A stretch of DNA of 12,621 nt from Chloroflexota bacterium (GTDB taxonomy: Bacteria; Chloroflexota; Dehalococcoidia; Lucifugimonadales; JADFKI01), in the NCBI GenBank assembly GCA_022565015.1, contig JADFKI010000075.1, positions 1-12,621 of the forward strand, read 5' to 3'. Below the pieces are notes generated by a model, which was not told the origin of the DNA, did not search any database, and saw only the letters and a list, made by a program, of their open reading frames with translations. This document shows, in pieces, positions 6,659 through 12,621 of the stretch. Both the position numbers and the translations under genes were made by a program. Numbering within the stretch: position 1 is the stretch's first letter; every line of letters begins with the position of its first letter.

Positions 6659-7525
6659 CTAGACCCCCTCGACGGCCTCCTTGAAGCGCTGGACGGCGTC
6701 GATGTGGTCTTGCGGTGACTTCAGGCCGGCGTTCATCGTGTTGACGGACAGGTGCGTCGCCCCAAGCTCCTTCCAGGTCACGGCGTCCTTCACCCAATCG
6801 TCGGGTGTCTTGCCGCCGATGGATATCCAGCTTTCGACTCCTATGGAGGCCGGGTCTCTGCCGGCCCGGCGGGCGTGCTCTCGCATCTTGTCCAGCAGCG
6901 GAGCGGCGTCGGCGGGACTCCCAAGGGGGAACCAGCCGTCGCCCATGCGTCCGACGCGCTCGATCACCTGTTCTGCCCGGCCCCCAAACCAGACTGGTAT
7001 CGGCCTCTGGACCGGCAGCGGGTTGAGGCCGGCGTCGGATATCTTGTGCCAACGGCCCTCGTAGGTAACCAGCTCGTTGGTCCACAGGGCCCTCAATACC
7101 TCAACTTGCTCCTCGGACCTGCGGCCCCTGTTTCTGAAGTTTTCGCCCAGGGCTTCATACTCGACGTCGTTCCAACCTATGCCGATGCCAAGCCTGAGCC
7201 TGCCTCCGCTCAAGACATCCACGGCCGCCGTCTGCTTGGCCACCAGCACCGTCTGCCTTTGCGGCAGGATGATGATTCCGGTGACGAGCTCGATGTGTCG
7301 CGTAATGCCCGCCAGGTATCCGAAGAGCACGAGTGGCTCGTGGAAGGCATGGGTGTGTCGATAGGGCCCCGAGAGGTCGGCGTGAGTCGCGGCGTTAGCC
7401 CCGACGACGTGATCAAATGCCAGCAGGTGATCGAAGCCCATGGCCTCAACGGCCTGAGCATAATCTCTGACCGCCGAAGGGTCCTCGCCAATCTCTGTCT
7501 GCGGGAATACCGCCCCAATCTTCAT
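6659..7525 (-). CDS. LLM class oxidoreductase, probably F420-dependent
   Basis: A 288-residue member of the bacterial luciferase-like (TIM-barrel) superfamily. The N-terminus MKIGAVFPQTE is the typical first beta strand. Later come the AVEAMGFDHLLAFDHVVG helix-strand, LVTGIIILPQRQ, and the diagnostic SGGRLRLGIGIGWNDVEYEA stretch (106-125), all characteristic of the F420-dependent branch rather than the FMN monooxygenase branch. The distal part has PIPVWFGGR and GRMGDGWFPLG. It probably reduces or oxidises a small organic substrate using reduced F420; the substrate cannot be read from the sequence. ATG 7525 is preferred over the GTG at 7531 because GGAGG (7537-7533) lies 7 nt from the ATG and only 1 nt from the GTG. 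It is transcribed toward ftsH and away from the amidohydrolase and appears monocistronic. If F420 is used, the host must make that cofactor. Confidence 0.9.
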   Translation of the reverse strand: MKIGAVFPQTEIGEDPSAVRDYAQAVEAMGFDHLLAFDHVVGANAATHADLSGPYRHTHAFHEPLVLFGYLAGITRHIELVTGIIILPQRQTVLVAKQTAAVDVLSGGRLRLGIGIGWNDVEYEALGENFRNRGRRSEEQVEVLRALWTNELVTYEGRWHKISDAGLNPLPVQRPIPVWFGGRAEQVIERVGRMGDGWFPLGSPADAAPLLDKMREHARRAGRDPASIGVESWISIGGKTPDDWVKDAVTWKELGATHLSVNTMNAGLKSPQDHIDAVQRFKEAVEGV

Positions 7526-7880
7526 TTTCACTCCTCCGAATAGCTATGTTTTATCATTCTGCATGTCATTTTGTATCTACCGCCGCTAAATATCAACCTG
7601 TGGTGTCTTGGTTCAAGCAATGATGGCCGCTTGATGTAATATATACGGGATGGAAAATTGGAGCGGCATCCGCCCCCATACGAAGTAACGATCTCAAAAC
7701 GTCTATCCAGAATGGACCATCCTTCGACAGGCTCGGGACGAACGGGCGGAATGAACCCTCTCCGTTCGTGGTGTCCAACTCCCTAGCATGTATATCTTCG
7801 GACTCCGATTCGTCGGAGAGCTTGTCGAACCATCTTTTGCGACAGTTACGAAGTCATATCACGAAGGCGGTTGGCGGGAT
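7526..7880. other. Gene-free divergent region with repeat element
   Basis: About 355 bp separate the LLM oxidoreductase start from the likely amidohydrolase start. The first 190 bp are AT-rich and should carry divergent promoters. One candidate for the rightward gene is TTCAAG, 17 bp, TGTAAT at about 7613-7641, but it is weak. The rest is the inverted-repeat element at 7714-7833. No tRNA, small protein or riboswitch is recognised. Confidence 0.45.
7714..7833. repeat. Interspersed inverted-repeat (REP/MITE-like) element
   Basis: The left arm around 7720-7750 contains TTCGACAGGCTCGGGACGAA followed by CGG. Its complement appears twice downstream: CCGTTCGT at 7762-7769 pairs exactly with ACGAACGG at 7738-7745, and GAGCTTGTCGAA around 7818-7829 pairs with TTCGACAGGCTC with one mismatch. 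The element therefore has a compound dyad of about 120 bp. From memory, similar TTCGACAAGCTC...ACGAACGG palindromes recur between genes in many environmental bacterial genomes. The right copy lies inside the open frame before the amidohydrolase, where it reads GELVEPS, a peptide that I take as a sign of this repeat rather than real protein. Confidence 0.6.
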
Positions 7881-9308
7881 TTGGCGAAATTCGACCTGAT
7901 ACTGAAGGGCGGCCTGATCATCGACCCGGCCAACGATTTCGAGGAGACCGGGGATGTCGGCATTGCTTCGGGCCACATCGAGAGGGTCGCTCCCGAAATC
8001 GACTCCACGGAGTCTTCCAGCACGATTGACGTGTCCGGAAAGTGGGTGATGCCGGGACAGATTGACACCCACGCCCACGTCGCGGGCCTCTCGAGGAACT
8101 GGGACCCGGCCCTGGGCTACGCCATGCTGGCGAAGGCCGGGACGACCACTGTACTGGACATGGGCGGCACGGGGCAGACTCTCATCGACGGCATCAAGCG
8201 CAAGGGCGCGGGCCTGAACGTCGCCGGCCTGTTCGCGCTGATACCAGGCTCGACTATTACAACGCGTGAACCGGACGCCGGGCAGATCTCCGACATCGTG
8301 TCCAACGCTCTCTCTCAGGGCTGCTTCGGAATCAAGATGCTAGGCGGATACCATCCCTTCACACCCGAGACGACGTCCAAGATCATCGCAGAGTGTAACG
8401 CGCGGCTAGCCTACATAGCGTTTCACATCGGCACCCGCGAGTCCGGAAGCCATCTGGGAGGCCTGCGAGAGATCCCACAGCTCGTAGGTAAGGGCAGGCT
8501 GCACGTCTGCCACGTCAACTCATACTGCAGAGGAGTCATCGAAGACGCCGATGATGAGTGCGACGAGGCCATCGCCATACTGGACGACATGAAGGGGCAG
8601 CTCAACTCCGAGGCCTACCACGCGGTCCAGAACGGCACCAACGGCACTTGCGACGCCAAGGGGGCCGTAATTGCGAACGTGCCCCGAAACTGCCTGCGGC
8701 TCAGAGGCTATCAGCCGACCCGCGAGGGAATGCGCGAGGCGATCCTGGACGGCTACGCCTCCGTTGTGGCCCAGAAGGGCAGCGAAGTCTTGTACGTCAA
8801 GGGCAAGGAGGCCCTGAACCTATTTGAGGCCGCCAACACGAACGTGGGAATGAGCTTCCCGGTAAACCTCCCTTCGTCGGCATTTCGGCTGGTCACGGCG
8901 AAGTCGGATGACGACGAGTTCAGCGTCGACGCGGTGAGTACGGACGGCGGCTCGCATCCCCGAAACGTTGCCATTCAAAGCACAATGGCCCTGGTAAAGT
9001 TCGGCGCGCTGAGCCGACTGGAAATGGTCACGAAGCTTTCACGGACACCGGCCAGAATGCTCGGCCTTCCGAACAAGGGCCACTTCTCCGAGGGTGCCGA
9101 CGCCGATATTACCGTTCTCGACCCTCTCATCAGCGAGCCCGTCATGACCATCGTCGCCGGCGTGCCCATCATGCAGGACGGCAAGGTCGTCGGAAGCGGC
9201 GGCACGTTGCTGGTCACGCCCGAAGGCCGGCAAGTGGCGCGAAACAGCGGGCTGCCGTTTCAGGTCGTCGACCTCAAGGAGAGCAAGCTCTACGAGAATT
9301 TTCGCTGA
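7881..9308 (+). CDS. Metal-dependent amidohydrolase (dihydroorotase/hydantoinase-like), substrate unknown
   Basis: A 475-residue TIM-barrel hydrolase expected to open an amide or cyclic amide bond using a binuclear metal centre. Residue numbers are from the TTG at 7881. The beta-sandwich N-terminus FDLILKGGLIID is followed by VMPGQIDTHAHVAG, with metal histidines H64 and H66. GIKMLGGYHPF (150-160) gives K152 as the likely carboxylated lysine. H182 (AFHIGT) and H208/H211 (LHVCHVN) are further ligand candidates, and STDGG gives the catalytic aspartate D355. The C-terminus ADADITVLDP is the closing sandwich strand. The frame is open from ATG 7788, but residues read from there include a repeat-derived GELVEPS. 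MAKFDLILKGG from TTG 7881 is the natural N-terminus, although its ribosome-binding site is weak. It does not match the PhnM motif set. It precedes the ABC importer genes by 240 bp on the same strand, so a shared substrate is possible but unproven. Confidence 0.82.
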   Translation: MAKFDLILKGGLIIDPANDFEETGDVGIASGHIERVAPEIDSTESSSTIDVSGKWVMPGQIDTHAHVAGLSRNWDPALGYAMLAKAGTTTVLDMGGTGQTLIDGIKRKGAGLNVAGLFALIPGSTITTREPDAGQISDIVSNALSQGCFGIKMLGGYHPFTPETTSKIIAECNARLAYIAFHIGTRESGSHLGGLREIPQLVGKGRLHVCHVNSYCRGVIEDADDECDEAIAILDDMKGQLNSEAYHAVQNGTNGTCDAKGAVIANVPRNCLRLRGYQPTREGMREAILDGYASVVAQKGSEVLYVKGKEALNLFEAANTNVGMSFPVNLPSSAFRLVTAKSDDDEFSVDAVSTDGGSHPRNVAIQSTMALVKFGALSRLEMVTKLSRTPARMLGLPNKGHFSEGADADITVLDPLISEPVMTIVAGVPIMQDGKVVGSGGTLLVTPEGRQVARNSGLPFQVVDLKESKLYENFR

Positions 9309-9464
9309 CCCGTCTCTGTTATCAGCAAGTCCCACCCTCCAACTTCTGGCCCTCTCGATTGCACCAGTTGAAGACTTCAGACCACTGTTCCGAGGCCCCT
9401 GACCCTACTCTGCGTCCCTGGCTCAAGTAAACAACACGCCCAGAGCGCACCCCCCGTGGACTCT

Positions 9465-9528
9465 TTGACACCGGAGTGATATTGACTATTCCTATGCTTA
9501 CTATTAATCTACTTTATAGCAGTATTAT
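9465..9528 (+). promoter_or_regulatory. AT-rich promoter region of the ABC importer operon
   Basis: A perfect -35 TTGACA lies at 9465-9470 and a second TTGACT at 9482-9487. The AT-rich run after them offers several poor -10 candidates (TAATCT at 9505-9510 with a 17-bp gap from the second -35; TATTAT at 9523-9528). I cannot choose between them. The rest of the 9309-9548 gap shows only a small dyad, TGAAG-A-CTTCA, near 9369-9379. Confidence 0.35.
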
Positions 9529-9548
9529 TTCAGAGAGTGTAGCCGACC

Positions 9549-10418
9549 ATAAAAAGAGCGATCTACCTGGGAGCCGCAGCCATTTTGCTGGCCATGTTAG
9601 CGACGGCATGCCAGGGTGGCGACTCGGCCAAGGTGCTGGCCATAGCAGGTATCCCCGACCAGAACGCCTCAACCCTCGCACGTAGGTACGAGGTCCTGAC
9701 CAGCTACCTCAGCGAAGAGCTCGGCGTGGAGGTCGAGTACGTACCTACCGTCAACTACGCCGCCGCCGTAACGGGTTTCGAGCAGGGCGACATTCAAATG
9801 GCCTGGTTCGGCGGACTGACTGGAGTCCAGGCCCGCCTCGCGGCGCCTGGTTCGCGGGCCATTGCCCAGAGGCCCCGCGACACGGAGTTCCACTCGAAGT
9901 TCATCGTTCAGGCCGAGGTCACCGCTGAAGGGCTTGGGGACCTGAAGGGCCTGACCTTTACCTTCGGCAGCGAGAGCTCGACGTCGGGCCACCTGATGCC
10001 GAGGCATTTCCTTCGACAGGCGGGGGTAGAGCCCGATGCGGACTTCAATGGCCCTCCAAGCTATTCGGGGTCCCATGACAAGACGTGGAAGCTCGTGGAA
10101 GGCGGCGCGTTTCAGGCTGGCGTGCTGAGCGAAGCGGTATGGGATAGTGCGGTGGAAGGGGGCAGGGTCGATCTGAGCAAGGTGCGAGTGCTGGAGACCA
10201 CGGCTCCGTTTTTCGACTACAACTGGACCATTCGCGGTGACCTGGACGACACGTTCGGGAACGGTTTTTCAGACAGGCTGCGCGACGCCTTGCTGTCCAT
10301 CGACGGTGAACAGGCTGAGATCCTGGAGCTCTTCTCCACGGACTCGTTCGTCGCGTCGGAAAACGGCAACTACGATTCGATACGAGAGGTAGCGGAGTCG
10401 TTGGGGATTGTGAAATAG
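9549..10418 (+). CDS. PhnD-family substrate-binding lipoprotein of an ABC importer (putative selenate/oxyanion type)
   Basis: Captures the ligand outside the membrane and delivers it to the permeases. From the ATA at 9549 the protein has 289 residues and a textbook lipoprotein signal: KR at positions 2-3, a hydrophobic core to 18, and lipobox LATAC with the acylated cysteine at 21. The mature part has IPDQNASTLARRYEVLTSYL, MAWFGGLTGVQARL (84-97), FTFGSESSTSG (137-147), whose STSG is the PhnD-type oxyanion-binding loop, and YSGSHDKT (172-179). These motifs recall, from memory, the family annotated as putative selenate ABC transporter binding protein, more than true phosphonate binders; this is not proof of ligand. 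An upstream stop (TAG 9540-9542) leaves no ATG, GTG or TTG before the signal peptide core. A TTG at 9585 would remove the positive N-terminus and half of the signal. The gene overlaps the ATPase start by 1 nt. Confidence 0.85.
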   Translation: MKRAIYLGAAAILLAMLATACQGGDSAKVLAIAGIPDQNASTLARRYEVLTSYLSEELGVEVEYVPTVNYAAAVTGFEQGDIQMAWFGGLTGVQARLAAPGSRAIAQRPRDTEFHSKFIVQAEVTAEGLGDLKGLTFTFGSESSTSGHLMPRHFLRQAGVEPDADFNGPPSYSGSHDKTWKLVEGGAFQAGVLSEAVWDSAVEGGRVDLSKVRVLETTAPFFDYNWTIRGDLDDTFGNGFSDRLRDALLSIDGEQAEILELFSTDSFVASENGNYDSIREVAESLGIVK

Positions 10419-11215
10419 TGGCAACCCAGGCAGGTGCCAATAGGGGTGAAGGCGCAGTCTACGAGGTCCATCAGATCGCCAAGTCGTACAACGGCAGGTA
10501 CGCCCTGGCGCCTACGTCCATCGAAATTAGCCCCGGTGAAAAGATCGCGATAGTCGGGCCAAGCGGCAGCGGCAAGACCACATTGCTTCACATCCTATCC
10601 GGCGTCACCAAGCCCGATTCCGGCGACGTCAAATTGAATGGCAGCAGCCTCTCCGACCTAGGACCTGGAAGGAAACTCTCGAAACTCGTAGGCGTTATCC
10701 ACCAGCAGTACGACCTCGTCCCCCAGCTCAGCGTGCTGCACAACGTCCTCGCCGGACGCCTGGGACAATGGAGCACTCTGCGTTCGCTGGTATCCCTGGT
10801 GTGGCCGCAGGAGCGCGACGCAGCCATTCAGGCGCTGGAGCGAGTGGGCATCGCCGAAAAGTCGGGGGAGCGAACGTCACACCTGTCGGGAGGCGAGCAG
10901 CAGAGGGTGGCCATCGCCAGGCTTCTGCTTCAAGACCCGGAGATTATCGTCGCCGACGAGCCCGTTTCCTCCCTCGATCCGGCGCGCGCCGACGACCTGA
11001 TGGGTATGCTTGCCGGAATAGCCGACGACTCCGGCAAGACACTTATCGCCGGCATGCATTCGATGGAGCTGGCCAGAACGTACTTTGATCGGATCATCGG
11101 GCTGAGAAACGGTGAGTCTCAATTCGATCTGCCCATCGACTGGCTGACTGAGGTCATGTTGGAGGAGCTCTACGAGCTCGAAGGTCTGCAGGATGAGACT
11201 ATCGACAGGCAGTAG
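10418..11215 (+). CDS. ABC importer ATPase, PhnC-like
   Basis: Energises uptake by the following permeases. The 265-residue protein has all nucleotide-binding elements: Walker A GPSGSGKT (47-54), Q-loop VIHQQYDLVPQLSVLHNVLAG (93-113, glutamines 96-97), signature LSGGEQQR (156-163), Walker B IIVADE (176-181) and switch histidine H214. The LVPQLSVLHNVLAGRLG stretch and the insertion SLVWPQERDAAIQALERVGI are characteristic of PhnC-type ATPases. The start is a GTG that shares its first base with the last base of the binding-protein stop (TAGTG), so translation is almost certainly coupled. A GGGG lies 13 nt upstream, which is too far to be a strong site. The last 25 residues are acidic (EVMLEELYELEGLQDE) and their coding region overlaps the next gene by 23 nt. 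Confidence 0.93.
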   Translation: MATQAGANRGEGAVYEVHQIAKSYNGRYALAPTSIEISPGEKIAIVGPSGSGKTTLLHILSGVTKPDSGDVKLNGSSLSDLGPGRKLSKLVGVIHQQYDLVPQLSVLHNVLAGRLGQWSTLRSLVSLVWPQERDAAIQALERVGIAEKSGERTSHLSGGEQQRVAIARLLLQDPEIIVADEPVSSLDPARADDLMGMLAGIADDSGKTLIAGMHSMELARTYFDRIIGLRNGESQFDLPIDWLTEVMLEELYELEGLQDETIDRQ

Positions 11216-11993
11216 CCTTCTAGAGCGCCGGAGGGTCCTAACACTCATACTTCTTGCCGCGCTCATCTGGAGCCTGACGTCCGTGGACTGGGGCCGGGGC
11301 GTCTTTCATCCCGGAGGCGCAGGCTTCGCCGTACAGATCTTCTCATCGATATTCACGCCGGATCTCTCCTCGGATTTCCTGAAGCTGGCCCTGGTGGCCT
11401 CATGGAAGACGATAAGCTTCGCCGTCGCAGGGATAACGCTGGCCGTCGTGGTGGGACTGCCCCTGGGAATCGTGGCTTCCGGCGTGCTTGCCCGATCGAG
11501 GACGGGACGGGTCGTCAGCGTCACGGGCGTCCGATTCGTGCTGGGCCTGCTTCGCTCCGTCCACGAGCTGGTGTGGGCGTGGATGTTCGTGGTCGCGGTG
11601 GGCCTGTCGCCGATCGCCGGCATCTTCGCCCTGGCTATACCGTACGCTGGAATTTTAGGCCGCATATATTCCGACATGATCAAGGACGTCCCTGAGGAAC
11701 CCCTGAGAGCGCTTCGAGCGACAGGTGCGTCAGAGTTCGAGGTACTGGTCTACGGCCGCCTGCCCATGGTGTTGCCCGACATGCTCAGCTATTCGTTTTA
11801 CCGGTTCGAGTGCGGCATAAGGTCGGCGGCCATACTCAGCTTCATCGGCATCGCGGGGCTGGGATACCAGATTCAGCTCTCGCTTGACGACTTACTCTAC
11901 GGTCAGGTCTGGACGCTGCTCTTCTTTCTCGTTGGCATAATAACGCTGGTGGACCTCTGGAGCACGCTCGTCCGCAGGAGCCTGACTTCGTGA
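11193..11993 (+). CDS. ABC importer permease, PhnE-like (first of two)
   Basis: A 266-residue integral membrane subunit with about six hydrophobic segments (near 15-30, 72-96, 111-137, 138-155, 211-226 and 238-258). The cytoplasmic EAA-like loop that docks on the ATPase reads EEPLRALRATGASEFEVLVY (168-187). The motif RSVHELVWAWMFV (121-133) resembles the R-x-x-x-E-x-x-W-A segment of PhnE permeases. Its start lies inside the ATPase gene (23-nt overlap) with GAAGG 8 nt upstream, and its stop overlaps the next GTG by 4 nt, so all four transporter genes form one tightly packed unit. Two different permeases probably form a heterodimer in the membrane. Confidence 0.9.
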   Translation: MRLSTGSSLLERRRVLTLILLAALIWSLTSVDWGRGVFHPGGAGFAVQIFSSIFTPDLSSDFLKLALVASWKTISFAVAGITLAVVVGLPLGIVASGVLARSRTGRVVSVTGVRFVLGLLRSVHELVWAWMFVVAVGLSPIAGIFALAIPYAGILGRIYSDMIKDVPEEPLRALRATGASEFEVLVYGRLPMVLPDMLSYSFYRFECGIRSAAILSFIGIAGLGYQIQLSLDDLLYGQVWTLLFFLVGIITLVDLWSTLVRRSLTS

Positions 11994-12621
11994 GCCGGGA
12001 GCTGGCTGCGCCGAAATCAGCCAGGCATTCGCTCCCTCGAATTCGCATGGCCACGGCCTCCTATCTGGCGTTCGGGATACTCGCGGCGGCCTCCTGGGGC
12101 TACATCATCGGTGCCGGCGACAGCGGAATCGCAGACCTCTTCCTGGGAGACACGTGGCGAAGCGTCGGCGACTTTCTTGGCCGGCTCGCCGGTATCGGCC
12201 TGGACTCCAGGCCCGCCTTTCTCACAGGGGAGGCGTGGGCTAGAGGCGGCCTTCAGGCGATAGACACCCTGGCCATGAGCGTCCTGGCTATCGGCATCGC
12301 GGGAGCGGCCGTGCTTTTGACATTCCTGCCCGCAGCCAGAAACGTGGCGTTCGGCGAGCTATCGGGGTCGAACTCGTGGCTTGGTAGACCCGCGTATTTC
12401 CTGCTGCGAGGGGCCTTCGCCTTTTCCAGGGGCGTGCCGGAGCTGCTCTGGGCCATGATAATCGTGTTCATGCTATCGCCTGGAATACTGCCGGGAGCTA
12501 TTGCGCTGGCAGTCCACAACTACGGAATCGTGGGAAAGCTTGGAGCGGAGGTCGTAGAGAACCTCGATCCACGCCCGGCAAGGGCCCTGAGGGCCAGCGG
12601 AGCCAATGGATTCAAGATGCT
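11990..12621 (+). CDS. ABC importer permease, PhnE-like (second of two, partial)
   Basis: The first 210 residues of a second permease; the gene runs off the right edge. It begins at a GTG overlapping the previous stop as GTGA. Hydrophobic stretches lie near 22-41, 92-112 and 155-176. SRGVPELLWAMIIVFML (146-162) parallels the RSVHELVWAWMFV segment of the first permease. The EAA-like loop VENLDPRPARALRASGANGF (188-207) is present just before the edge. The protein has a longer linker between the first and second membrane segments (about 50 residues) than its partner. The two permeases are clearly homologous but diverged, consistent with a heterodimeric channel rather than a recent tandem copy. 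Confidence 0.88.
   Translation, partial: MSRELAAPKSARHSLPRIRMATASYLAFGILAAASWGYIIGAGDSGIADLFLGDTWRSVGDFLGRLAGIGLDSRPAFLTGEAWARGGLQAIDTLAMSVLAIGIAGAAVLLTFLPAARNVAFGELSGSNSWLGRPAYFLLRGAFAFSRGVPELLWAMIIVFMLSPGILPGAIALAVHNYGIVGKLGAEVVENLDPRPARALRASGANGFKM

Noticed and set aside
6752..7543. 263-codon plus-strand frame opposite the LLM oxidoreductase
   Set aside because: Lies almost entirely antisense to a well-supported gene; long antisense frames are expected at this GC content. The same applies to 742-1359, 2245-2793 and 5477-6142.
7788..7880. ATG 7788 as the amidohydrolase start
   Set aside because: The extra 31 residues are largely repeat-derived and not like the family N-terminus, which begins naturally at TTG 7881.
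7881..9308. PhnM (phosphonate pathway) identity for the amidohydrolase
   Set aside because: It was tempting because of the PhnD/C/E-like importer, but the metal-binding segments do not match the PhnM pattern and no other C-P lyase gene is seen.
9476..9685. 69-codon plus-strand frame starting before the binding lipoprotein
   Set aside because: It is out of frame with the lipoprotein and shows no family match. Joining the two would need a frameshift in the AAAAA run; an ATA start explains the data more simply, though the frameshift should be checked in reads.
1..12621. CRISPR array, tRNA/rRNA, insertion sequence, prophage or defence system
   Set aside because: I looked for regular spaced repeats, tRNA-like arms, transposase or integrase motifs and nuclease or toxin signatures on both strands and saw none.

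Overview
The window looks like chromosomal DNA of a free-living bacterium with fairly high GC. The combination of a GlnR-like winged-helix regulator, an F420-type luciferase-like oxidoreductase, an orphan metal amidohydrolase and scattered inverted-repeat elements is what I would expect from Chloroflexota (Dehalococcoidia/SAR202-like) or, less likely, Actinobacteriota. This placement is inference; there is no rRNA or other decisive marker here.

Left part (1-4189), all on the minus strand, in transcription order: a small DUF4234-type membrane protein; a GlnR-like OmpR-family regulator with a degenerate receiver; a class IV PLP aminotransferase (branched-chain type); and the E1 alpha and E1 beta subunits of a branched-chain 2-oxoacid dehydrogenase, with E1 beta cut by the left edge. 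The aminotransferase and E1 together form a route for catabolism of branched-chain amino acids: transamination, then oxidative decarboxylation. A good sigma70-type promoter between the aminotransferase and E1 alpha sits in a 31-bp near-perfect palindrome.

Middle (4190-7880): a gene-free promoter region, then ftsH on the plus strand, then a convergent LLM-class oxidoreductase on the minus strand. A gene-free stretch of about 350 bp follows. It ends in an inverted-repeat element that runs into the apparent 5' end of the next open frame.

Right part (7881-12621), plus strand: a metal-dependent amidohydrolase of unknown specificity, then a tightly packed ABC importer of the phosphonate (PhnD/PhnC/PhnE) superfamily: lipoprotein binding protein, ATPase and two permeases, the second cut by the right edge. 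The binding protein most resembles, from memory, the branch annotated as putative selenate-binding. The true substrate is unknown.

The most unusual points are two genes whose best-supported start codons are non-canonical (ATC for E1 beta, ATA for the binding protein), the palindrome-embedded promoter, the phosphorylation-site-poor GlnR-like regulator beside branched-chain amino acid genes, and the repeat element abutting the amidohydrolase. I did not find an obviously new defence, mobile or RNA system.
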